From Pseudomonas sp. PH1b (lineage in GTDB: Bacteria > Pseudomonadota > Gammaproteobacteria > Pseudomonadales > Pseudomonadaceae), in the NCBI RefSeq assembly GCF_000633395.1, contig NZ_AYMU01000037.1, forward strand, positions 1 to 64,000: DNA of 64,000 nt. The letters are read 5' to 3'. Under the pieces are notes generated by a model. The model was not told the origin of the DNA and searched no databases. It worked only from the letters and a program-made list of their open reading frames with translations. Within the stretch, counting starts at the first letter, position 1. Each line of letters begins with the position of its first letter. This document shows positions 16,394 through 26,500 of the stretch, piece after piece. Both the position numbers and the translations under genes were made by a program.

Positions 16394-18553
16394 CTAGACG
16401 GCCGCAGAGCCGACACGGCCCTTGCGCAGTGCATCGATGACCGCGTCTTTCGGTCCGTCGGCGACAATCCGTCCTTCGTCCAGCACCACCAGGCGATCCA
16501 CCAGGCTGAGCATCGAGGTGCGGTGGGTCACCAGCAGCAGGGTCCTGCCCTGGACCTTGGCCAGCAAGCGCTGGCGCAGGGCGTCCTCACTGCTGTTGTC
16601 CATGGCACTGGTGGGCTCGTCCAGCAGCAGGATCGGCGGGTCGAGCAGCAGCGCCCGGGCCAGCAGCACCGCCTGGCGCTGGCCGCCGGACAGCAGTTGC
16701 CCGCGCTCGCCCACGGGCCGGTCGAAGCCCTGGGGATGCTGGCGGGCCAGCTCGGTGACGCCGGTCAGCTCGGCGACTTCAAGCATCCGCGCGTCGCTGA
16801 TGTAGCGTGCGCCCAGGGTCAGGTTGTCGCGCAGGCTGCCGGCCAGCAGCGGCAGGTCATGGGCGACGTAGCCGATCTGCTGGCGCAGGTCGGCCACGTC
16901 CAGTTGGCGCAGGTCCAGGCCATCCAGCAGCACCTGGCCTTCTTCCGGGGTGAGGAAGCCCATCACCAGTCGCGCCAGAGTGCTTTTGCCCGAGCCGCTG
17001 CGGCCAATGATGCCGACCCGCTCTCCGGGTTGCAGGCTGAAGCTGATGTTATTGAGGGCCGGGGTGCCTTGCCCGGGGTAGTGGAAGGTCACCCGGCTGA
17101 CCTCCAGGGCGCCTTGCAGTTGGGTGCGCTCCAGGGGGCGCTGGCGGGCATCCCGCTCCTGGGGCAGGGCCATCAGTGCATCGGTGCTGCGCATGGTCAG
17201 CTGCGCCTGTTGGTAGCGGGTGATCAACCCGGCAATCTGCCCCAATGGCGCCAGGACCCGGCTGCCGAGCATGTAGCTGGCCACCAGGGCGCCGACGCTG
17301 AGGTTGCCGGCGATGATGCTGTAGACCCCGGCGACGATGGTGGCCATGCCGGCCAGTTGCTGGATGAACAGGGTGCCGTTGGTGGCCAGGGCCGAGAGGT
17401 TGCGGGCATGGCTGTCGAGGCGGGTCAGGGCGCCGTGGGTGCTTTCCCACTGGTGCTGGCGTTCACTCTCGGCACTGCAGGCCTTGAGGGTTTCCAGGCC
17501 ACCCAGGGTCTCGATCAGCAGGGCCTGGCGCACGGCGCCCAGGGCCAGGCTCTTTTGCACGGTATCGCGCAGGCGCACCTGGATCACCAGGGCAAAGAGA
17601 ATGGTCAACGGAAAGGCCAGGACCGGGATCACCACCAGCCAGCCGCCGAGCAGGCCGATCACCACCAGCATCAGCAGGGCGAAGGGCAGGTCGATCAGGC
17701 TGGTCAGGGTGACGGCGGTCAGGAATTCCCGCAGGCCCTGGAAGTCGTGGATGCTCTGGGCAAAGCCGCCGATGGTGGCCGGGCGGGCCTTCATGTTCAT
17801 GCCGGTGATGCGTTCGAACAGGGTGGCGGAGAGGATCACGTCGGTTTTTTTACCGGCCTGGTCCAGCAGGTGGGCCCGCAGGATGCGCAGCACCAGTTCG
17901 AAACCGGTGCCGATCAGCAGGCCCAGGGTCAGGACCCACAGGGTCGAGGTGGCCTGGTTGGGCACTACGCGGTCGTAGGTCTGCATCACGAACAGCGGCA
18001 CCATCAGGCCCAGCAGGTTGATCAGGAAACTGGCGAGAATGGCGTCGCTGTAGAGCCAGCGGGAGAGTTTCAGGGTGTCGCGAAACCAGGCGTCGACCCG
18101 GGGCACCAGGGGGCTGCGCAAGTCTTCGAGTTCATGGCGGGGGCGGGCAAACAGGGCCTGGCCGCTGTATTCCCGGGCCAGTTCTTCACGGCTGACCCAT
18201 TGCTCGCCGCCTTCGGCTTCGCTGGGCAGGAGCAGCGCCTGGTCGTTCTCGCCCCAGCGCCGCAGCACCGCACAGCGGCCGCCGTGGAGGATCAGCAGCA
18301 CCGGCAGGTTGAGGGCCGAAATCGCTTCCAGCGGGCGGCGCAGCAGGCGAGCCTGGAGGCTGGCCCGGGCGGCGGCCCGGGGCAGCAGGTCGAGACTCAG
18401 GCGCTGTTTGTCCAGGGGCAGGCCGGCACTCAGGCTGCCCCGGCTGACGTTGCAGCCGTGGAGTTTGCACAGGATCAGTAATCCGTCCAACAACGGGTCA
18501 TCAAAGCTGGCACGAGGATCGGCGTGCTGGCTCCCGGGTTCGATGCTGGTCAA
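16394..18553 (-). CDS. Type I secretion ABC exporter (LapB/MapB-type)
   Basis: A 719-residue exporter. Residues 1-150 form a degenerate C39-like domain, as in LapB and HlyB, so it probably binds the substrate but does not cleave it. Six membrane helices follow (about 165-440, starting LYSDAILASFLINLLGLMVP). The ATPase domain has Walker A GRSGSGKST near 517, the signature LSGGQRQ and Walker B LLLDEPTSAMD. It starts 18 bp after the TolC-like gene and ends 16 bp before the adaptor gene. It most likely drives export of the divergent adhesin. Confidence 0.9.
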   Translation of the reverse strand: MTSIEPGSQHADPRASFDDPLLDGLLILCKLHGCNVSRGSLSAGLPLDKQRLSLDLLPRAAARASLQARLLRRPLEAISALNLPVLLILHGGRCAVLRRWGENDQALLLPSEAEGGEQWVSREELAREYSGQALFARPRHELEDLRSPLVPRVDAWFRDTLKLSRWLYSDAILASFLINLLGLMVPLFVMQTYDRVVPNQATSTLWVLTLGLLIGTGFELVLRILRAHLLDQAGKKTDVILSATLFERITGMNMKARPATIGGFAQSIHDFQGLREFLTAVTLTSLIDLPFALLMLVVIGLLGGWLVVIPVLAFPLTILFALVIQVRLRDTVQKSLALGAVRQALLIETLGGLETLKACSAESERQHQWESTHGALTRLDSHARNLSALATNGTLFIQQLAGMATIVAGVYSIIAGNLSVGALVASYMLGSRVLAPLGQIAGLITRYQQAQLTMRSTDALMALPQERDARQRPLERTQLQGALEVSRVTFHYPGQGTPALNNISFSLQPGERVGIIGRSGSGKSTLARLVMGFLTPEEGQVLLDGLDLRQLDVADLRQQIGYVAHDLPLLAGSLRDNLTLGARYISDARMLEVAELTGVTELARQHPQGFDRPVGERGQLLSGGQRQAVLLARALLLDPPILLLDEPTSAMDNSSEDALRQRLLAKVQGRTLLLVTHRTSMLSLVDRLVVLDEGRIVADGPKDAVIDALRKGRVGSAAV

Positions 18554-18571
18554 ATTGAGTCCTCCACGGGA

Positions 18572-19948
18572 CTACTTCATTTCCGGCAAGCGCGCCTCGC
18601 TCTTCACTTCGCTCTGGGCGATGGCTTCGGCCGGTACCACGACTTTTTCCTTGTTCAGCAGCTCGCCCATGTTGGCCAGTACCCGGTACATGGAGAACTC
18701 CTCGGTGTAGCGCACCTCGGTGTAGCGGCGGTTGGCGTTGTACAGCTCGTTCTCACTGTCCAGGAGGTCGAGCAGGGTGCGTTGGCCCAGACCGAACTGA
18801 TCCTGGTAGGCGGCCCGCACCCGGGTGGTGGTTTCCGCGTATTCGCGGGCGGTGGGGGTTTGTTTCTTGGCGTTGAGCATGGCGTTCCAGGCCAGGGTGA
18901 TGTTCTCGTTGAGCATGCGCAGGGCGTTGTTGCGGATGTCCATCGCCTGGTTGATCTTGTGCGCGTCGGACTGCAGGCGAGCCTTGTCGCTGCCGCCGCG
19001 GAACAGGTTGTAGTTCATGATCACCCCGACCCGCCATTCGTTGTCATGGCCCAGGTCGCCTTGCACATTGTCGTTGGCGTTCACCGCGGCCTCGGCGTCG
19101 AAGCGGGGATAGAACGGCGACTTGGCCACCTCGTACTGGCTTTCCGCGGCCTGGATATCGGCCTGGGCGGATTTCAGATAGGGGTTGTTCAGCAGCATGC
19201 TCTGCTTGGCATCAGCGATGGTTTGTGGCACTTCGCCGCGAATCGACGGCAGGGTTTCCAGCTCGTCGGGCAGGCGCCCCACGGCGCTATAGAAGTTGGC
19301 CTCGGCATCGGCCAGGTCGACCTGGGCGGTGTCGTAGTTGTTTTCCGCCAGGGCACGACGGGCCTTGGATTGATCGAGGTCGGCAATGCTGCCCACGCCC
19401 TGCTTGCTGCGCAGGCCGATCTGGTCGTTGACCCGCAGGTGAGCCTGCAGGTTGTTCTTGGCCAGGGTCACCAGTTCACGGCGCTTGAGCACCTCCAGGT
19501 ACACCTCGATGGTGCGCAGGGCCAGGCTCTCGGCGGTGCCTCGGGTGTAGTAGGCCCGGGAGTTGACCACCGACTGGGTACGCCCGACTTCATTGGCGGT
19601 GTTGAAACCGTCGAACAGCATCTGCCGCAGGCGCAGTTCCGACTGGGTGTAGTTCAGGGTCTCTGTGTTGTGGTTGCCGGTGCCACGCGCCACCCCATAG
19701 CCCCGGGTGGTGGTGTTGTCGCTGTAGCCCCGACCGTAGCCGGCATTGAGGTCCAGGCTTGGATAGAAGCCGCCCTTGGCCACTTTTACATCCTCATCGG
19801 CGGACAGCCGGTTGTTCTGGCTGGCGCGAAGCTCCGGGTGGTTGTCCAGAGTGCTCTGGATCGCTTCGGTCAATGACATGGCCTGAGCCGGGTTGGCGCA
19901 CAGCGAAGCCAAGAGAATCGCACCGCTGAGGGGGGTGAACGCGCGCAT
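18572..19948 (-). CDS. TolC-family outer-membrane channel (LapE/MapE-type)
   Basis: A 458-residue outer-membrane protein with a signal peptide (MRAFTPLSGAILLASLCANP, cleaved after AQA at about 23). The repeated coiled-coil TolC halves are visible (SLTEAIQSTLDNHPELRASQ near 25; DIQAAESQYEVAKSPFYPRF near the middle), with the QDQFGLGQRTLLDLLDSENE stretch at the second repeat. It is the first gene of the three-gene type I secretion operon. Two FleQ-like boxes begin 37 bp upstream. The adhesin is divergent, so the channel probably holds it at the cell surface. Confidence 0.88.
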   Translation of the reverse strand: MRAFTPLSGAILLASLCANPAQAMSLTEAIQSTLDNHPELRASQNNRLSADEDVKVAKGGFYPSLDLNAGYGRGYSDNTTTRGYGVARGTGNHNTETLNYTQSELRLRQMLFDGFNTANEVGRTQSVVNSRAYYTRGTAESLALRTIEVYLEVLKRRELVTLAKNNLQAHLRVNDQIGLRSKQGVGSIADLDQSKARRALAENNYDTAQVDLADAEANFYSAVGRLPDELETLPSIRGEVPQTIADAKQSMLLNNPYLKSAQADIQAAESQYEVAKSPFYPRFDAEAAVNANDNVQGDLGHDNEWRVGVIMNYNLFRGGSDKARLQSDAHKINQAMDIRNNALRMLNENITLAWNAMLNAKKQTPTAREYAETTTRVRAAYQDQFGLGQRTLLDLLDSENELYNANRRYTEVRYTEEFSMYRVLANMGELLNKEKVVVPAEAIAQSEVKSEARLPEMK

Positions 19949-19984
19949 GGGTGTCTCTCCCTGATCCTGTGAAACACAGTTTTC

Positions 19985-20009
19985 GTCAAAAATATGACTA
20001 AAAATTGAG
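19985..20009. promoter_or_regulatory. Two overlapping FleQ-box-like sites
   Basis: GTCAAAAATATGAC (19985-19998) matches the published FleQ box GTCaNTAAAtTGAC at 11 of 14 positions with both palindromic ends intact. GACTAAAAATTGAG (19996-20009) matches at 10 of 14. They lie 37 bp upstream of the TolC-like gene and about 515 bp upstream of the adhesin. FleQ links c-di-GMP to adhesin operons in pseudomonads. Confidence 0.5.
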
Positions 20010-20523
20010 ACTTGAACCGTCTCATCTTGTTTACAACAGAGCTAAGAACATTCAGGAGGATAGCTAAGAAAAAAATCTCATAGGTTTTATGCCAAAAAAA
20101 ACTTATGCATGTTTGCCAAAGCAAGACATTGTTCCAAGCGAAAGCCCAGATATTGCAGGCGCTGTAGCGCTTCCTTGTACTTCTGGGGGCATTCAAAATT
20201 TCAGGTGGTTCAGGGCAGGGAAGTGGTTACAGGGAGGGAGGCGAGGACCGGATTTGGGCGACATTTTTTTGTCGGATTGCTCTTCCACCGGTTCGCGCAA
20301 TGTAGTTGGCAAGCGGTCCGAAGCCCAGCGAAGCAGCGTTGTCCGACGCTTCGCCGCATCAGCCGTCCGACTGGAAGCAAGGGAGGGCGGGACATCAAGA
20401 CTGGCACGCCTCGTCATGGGTGCGGGGCTGCCGGGCACAGGGTCTGTTCAACCACGGGTCAACACCGTCTGCACTGCCGCAAGCAAGCGGATGCCGATTG
20501 TTCTCGGCATTGGAGGAGTGCAC
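20010..20523 (+). promoter_or_regulatory. Adhesin upstream leader region
   Basis: More than 500 bp without a credible gene: an open frame upstream of the adhesin ATG exists but has no ribosome site or recognisable protein. The first third is AT-rich, the rest GC-rich. A short inverted repeat GGCGCT-GT-AGCGCT lies near 20158-20172. It may be the long 5' leader of the adhesin mRNA. Confidence 0.35.
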
Positions 20524-23500
20524 ATGGCTAAGTTAATCGGCGTTGTTACCCAGGTGATCGGTCAGGTGTATGCAGTGGCGGCGGATGGCGCCAAGAGAGC
20601 CCTGGTGGAAGGGGACCGGCTGTTTGTCGGCGACCAGTTGGTCACCGGGGCCGAAGGCGCGGTAGCGGTGCATCTGCAGAATGGCCAGGATCTGACCCTG
20701 GGCCGGGACAGCAGCCAGCAGATGAGCGCGCAACTGCTGGCGAACCAGGCCTCCCATGTCGATACCCCGGAAGTGCAGGCCCCCAGTGATGCCCAACTGA
20801 GCGATGTCGAACAACTGCAAAAAGCCATTGCTGCCGGTGATGACCCGACCCAAAGCGCCGAAGCCACTGCAGCAGGTCCTACCGGTACCGGTGGTGTGCC
20901 TGGTGCCCAGGGCGGTGGCCATAGCTTCGTTCTGCTAGAGGAAGTGGGGGGGCGGGTCGAGCCGGTGATCGGCTTTCCAACGGCCGGCTTCAATGGCATC
21001 CCCGAATTTGTTCCTGTGCGCCTTGATGGCCTGGTGACGGTCAATGGCGAGGCGCCGCCGGCCCCCAACAATCCGGTGAGCCTGAGCGGGCTTTCGGTGG
21101 AAGGCGGTGAACTGACGGTCAACGAAGCGAACCTGGAGCAGGGCTCGGCGAGCAATCCGGCGGCCCTGACCCAGAGCGGGACGTTCAGTGTCTCGGCCCC
21201 TGATGGCCTGTTCAGCCTCAATGTCGGCGGGATCAATGTGGTCAGCGGCGGTGTCGCGGCGGGCTTCCCGCAATCCATCAGCACCGGCCTGGGCAATACC
21301 CTGACCGTCACCGGCTACAACGCCGGCACCGGAGTGGTCAGCTACAGCTACACCCTCAACGGCAACGACCAGCATGCTGCGGGGCAGGGTGCCAACAGCT
21401 TGAGCGAGCACTTCAGCGTGGTCGCCAGCGACAGCAATGGCGACTCCGCCAGCAACTCCTTGGACGTCAACATCACCGACGACGTGCCGACGGCGATCAA
21501 TGACAGCAACTCGGCCACGGCTTCGGAAAGCCAACTGACCCTCACCGGCAATGTGCTGATCAATGATGTGCAGGGGGCTGACCGAGTGGCTTCCGGCCCG
21601 ATCACTGCCGGCACTTTCAGCGGCACCTACGGCACCTTGGTACTGGCGGCGGACGGCAGCTACACCTACACCGTGCACAGCACCGATCCGGCCTTCCTGG
21701 CGCTCAAGGGCGGCGGCAATGGCACTGAAACCTTCACCTACACCCTGACCGATTCCGACGGCGACAGCAGCACTGCCAACCTGGTGCTGCAGGTGCACAA
21801 CAACGATGACCCGGTGCTGCTGCGCGGCCTGGATATCCAGGGGGCAGAGCTGACGGTCGACGAGAAGAACCTGGGCACCGGCAGCAGCCCGGACGCCACG
21901 GCACTGGCTCAAAGCGGCACTTTCACCGTCACCGCACTGGACGGCCTGCAGAGCTTGAGTGTCGGTGGTATTACCGTGTTCAGCGGGGGCAGCGCCAGTG
22001 CGTTCCCGCAATCGATCACCACCGGCCTGGGCAACACCCTGACCATCACCGGTTTCAACGCGATCACCGGGGAGGTCAGCTACAGCTACACCCTCAATGG
22101 CAACGATGCCCATCCCGCTGCCAATGGCGCCAACAGCCTGAGCGAGCATTTCAGCGTGGTGGCCAGTGATGTGGACGGCAGTAGCGCCAGCAGCTCGCTG
22201 GATGTGAACGTCGTCGATGATGTGCCCAGCGCTGCCAATGACAGCAACTCGGCCACGGCGTCGGAAAGCCTGCTGAGCCTCACCGGCAATGTGCTGACCA
22301 ATGATGTGCAGGGCGCCGACCGGGTCGCCTCGGGGCCGATTACCGCCGGTACCTTCAACGGTACCTACGGCACCCTGGTACTGGCGGCCGACGGTTCCTA
22401 TACCTACACCCTGCACCCTGCTGACCCGGCCTTCCTGGCATTGGGCGGTGGCGGTCACGGCAGCGAGACCTTCACCTACACCCTGACCGATTCCGACGGC
22501 GACGCCAGCACCGCCAACCTGGTGCTGCAGGTGCACAACAACGACGATCCGGTGACCCTCAACGGCCTGGACGTCAACGGCGGTGAACTCACCGTCTACG
22601 AGAAAAACCTGGGCACTGGCAGTGCTCCGGATGCGACGGCCCTGACCCAGAGCGGCAGCTTCACGGTCACGGCACTGGACGGCCTGCAGAGCTTGAGCGT
22701 AGGCGGGATCACCGTGGTCAGTGGCGGGGTGGCAGCGGGCTTCCCGCAATCCATCGCCACTGGCCTGGGTAATACCCTGACCATCACCGGCTATGACGCC
22801 GGCACCGGCGTCGTCAGCTATAGCTACACCCTCAATGGCAATGATCCTCACCCCACTGCCAATGGTGCCAATAGCCTGAGCGAGCATTTCAGCGTGGTGG
22901 CCAGTGATGTGGACGGCAGCAGCGCCACCGGAACCCTGGACGTCAATGTGGTGGACGACCTGCCCAGCGCGGTCAACGACAGCAATCCGAGCACCGCCTC
23001 GGAAAGCCTGCTGACCCTAACCGGCAATGTGCTGACCAATGATGTTCAGGGCGCTGACCGAGTGGCTTCCGGCCCGATCACTGCCGGCACCTTCAGCGGC
23101 ACTTACGGCACCTTGGTACTGGCAGCGGATGGCAGCTACACCTACACCGTGCACAGTACCGATCCGGCGTTCCTGGCGCTCAAGGGCGGTGGCAATGGCA
23201 CTGAAACCTTCACCTATACCCTGACCGATTCCGACGGCGACGCCAGCACCGCCAACCTGGTGCTACAGGTGCACAACAACGATGATCCGGTGACCCTCAA
23301 TGGCCTGGAGGTGAACGGCGGCGAGCTCACGGTCTACGAGAAGTATCTGGGCACTGGCAGTGCTCCGGATGCGACGGCCCTGACCCAGAGCGGCAGCTTT
23401 ACGGTCACGGCACTGGACGGCCTGCAGAGCTTGAGCGTAGGCGGGATCACCGTGGTCAGTGGCGGGGTGGCCGCGGGCTTTCCGCAATCCATCGCCACTG

Positions 23501-26500
23501 GCCTGGGTAATACCCTGACCATCACCGGCTACAACGCCACTACCGGAGTGGTGAGTTACAGCTACACCCTCAATGGCAACGATGCCCATCCCACGGCCAA
23601 TGGCGCTAACAGCCTGAGCGAACACTTCAGCGTGGTGGCCAGTGATGTCGACGGCAGCAGCGCCACCGGAACCCTGGACGTCAATGTGGTGGACGACCTG
23701 CCCAGCGCGGTCAACGACAGCAACCCGAGCACCGCCTCGGAAAGCCTGCTGACCCTCACCGGCAATGTGCTGACCAACGATGTGCAGGGCGCTGACCGTG
23801 TGGCATCCGGTCCGATAACTGCTGGTACCTTCACCGGCACCTACGGCACCTTGGTGCTCAATGCCAACGGCAGCTACACCTACACGCTCAACACCTCGGA
23901 TGCCGACTTCAAGGCCTTGCACGGCAATGGCAACGGCACTGAAACCTTCGCTTATACCCTGACCGATTCCGACGGCGACGCCAGCACCGCCAACCTGGTG
24001 CTGCAGATCCACAACAACGATGACCCGGTGCTGCTCAATGGTCTCGACGTCAACGGTGGCGAGTTGACGGTCTATGAGAAAAACCTGGGCACTGGCAGTG
24101 CTCCGGATGCGACGGCCCTGACCCAGAGCGGCAGCTTCACCGTCACCGCCCTGGATGGCCTGCAAACCCTGACTGTCGGCGGCATCAATGTGGTGACCGG
24201 CGGTGTGGCCAGCGGCTTCCCGCAAACGGTCACCACTGCTTTGGGCAATACCCTGACCATTACCGGTTACAACGCCACTACCGGAGTGGTGAGCTACAGC
24301 TACACCCTCAATGGCAACGATGCCCATCCTACGGCCAACGGTGCCAACAGCCTCAGTGAGCATTTCAATGTGGTGGCCACTGACAGCGATGGCAGTAGCG
24401 CCACTGGCTCGCTGGATGTGAATGTGATGGACGACCTGCCCAGCGCGGTCAACGACAGCAACCCGGGCACCGCCTCGGAAAGCCTGCTGACCCTCACCGG
24501 CAATGTGCTGACCAACGATGTGCAGGGCGCTGACCGTGTGGCATCCGGTCCGATTACTGCTGGTACCTTCACCGGCACCTACGGCACCTTGGTGCTCAAT
24601 GCCAACGGCAGCTACACCTACACACTCAACACCTCGGATGCCGACTTCAAGGCTCTGCACGGCAATGGCAACGGCACTGAAACCTTCACCTATACCCTGA
24701 CCGATTCCGACGGCGACACCAGCACCGCCAACCTGGTGCTGCAGATCCACAACAACGATGATCCGGTGCTTCTGAACGGCCTTGACGTCAATGGCGGTGA
24801 ACTCACCGTCTATGAGAAAAATCTGGGCACTGGCAGTGCTCCGGATGCGACGGCTCTGACCCAGAGCGGCAGCTTCACCGTCACCGCCCTGGATGGCCTG
24901 CAAACCCTGACTGTCGGCGGCATCAATGTGGTGGCCGGTGGTGTGGCCAGCGGCTTCCCGCAAACGGTCACCACTGCTTTGGGCAACACCCTGACCATCA
25001 CCGGCTACAACGCCACTACTGGAGTGGTCAGCTACAGCTACACCCTCAATGGCAACGATGCCCACCCCACAGCCAATGGCGCCAACAGCCTCAGTGAGCA
25101 TTTCAATGTGGTGGCCACCGACACCGACGGCAGCAGCGCCACCGGAACCCTGGACGTCAATGTGGTGGACGATCTGCCCAGTGCCGTCAACGACAGCAAT
25201 CCGAGCACCGCCTCGGAAAGCCTGCTGACCCTCACCGGCAATGTGTTGACCAACGATGTGCAGGGTGCTGACCGTGTGACATCAGGCCCTATTACTGCTG
25301 GTACCTTCACCGGCACCTACGGCACCTTGGTGCTCAATGCCAACGGCAGCTACACCTACACACTCAACACCTCGGATGCCGACTTCAAGGCTCTGCACGG
25401 CAATGGCAACGGCACTGAAACCTTCACCTATACCCTGACCGATTCCGACGGCGACACCAGCACCGCCAACCTGGTGCTGCAGATCCACAACAACGACGAT
25501 CCGGTGACCCTCAACGGCCTGGACGTCAACGGTGGTGAACTCACCGTCTACGAGAAAAACCTGGGCACTGGCAGTGCTCCGGATGCGACGGCCCTGACCC
25601 AGAGCGGCAGCTTCACCGTCACCGCCCTGGATGGCCTGCAAACCCTGACTGTCGGCGGCATCAATGTGGTGGCCGGTGGTGTGGCTAGCGGCTTCCCGCA
25701 AACGGTCACCACTGCTTTGGGCAATACCCTGACCATTACCGGTTACAACGCCACTACCGGAGTGGTGAGCTACAGCTACACCCTCAATGGCAACGATGCC
25801 CATCCTACGGCCAACGGTGCCAACAGCCTGAGCGAACACTTCAGCGTGTTGGCCACTGACACCGACGGCAGCAGCGCCACCGGAACCCTGGACGTCAATG
25901 TGGTGGACGATCTGCCCAGTGCCGTCAACGACAGCAACCCGAGCACCGCTTCGGAAAGCCTGCTGACCCTCACCGGCAATGTGCTGACCAACGATGTGCA
26001 GGGCGCTGACCGTGTGGCATCAGGCCCTATTACTGCAGGGACCTTCACCGGCACCTACGGCACCCTGGTGCTCAATGCCAACGGCAGCTACACCTACACA
26101 CTCAACACCTCGGATGCCGACTTCAAGGCCCTGCACGGCAATGGCAACGGCACTGAAACCTTCACCTATACCCTGACCGACTCGGATGGCGACACCAGCA
26201 CAGCGAACCTGGTGCTGCAGATCCACAACAACGATGACCCGGTGCTGCTCAATGGTCTCGACGTCAACGGTGGCGAGCTGACGGTCTATGAGAAAAACCT
26301 CAGCGACGGCAGCAGCCCCAACGCCTCGGCCCTGACCCAGAGCGGCACCTTCACCGTCACCGCCCTGGATGGCCTGCAAACCCTGACCGTCGGCGGCATC
26401 AATGTGGTGACCGGCGGTGCGGCGGCGGGCTTTCCGCAGACCGCCACCACGGCCCTGGGCAATACCCTGACCATCACCGGCTACAACGCCACTACCGGAG

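Noticed and set aside
16376..18481. A 701-codon plus-strand frame across the ABC exporter
   Set aside because: Gly/Gln/His-rich shadow of the ABC exporter gene, which carries all ATPase motifs on the minus strand.
19870..20196. A 108-codon minus-strand frame overlapping the start of the TolC-like gene
   Set aside because: It covers the TolC-like signal peptide region in another frame, lacks a ribosome site and has mixed codon use.
20089..20523. Upstream extension of the adhesin reading frame
   Set aside because: The family start MAKLIGVVTQV lies at 20524 with GGAGGAG before it; the extension has no ribosome site and no family match.
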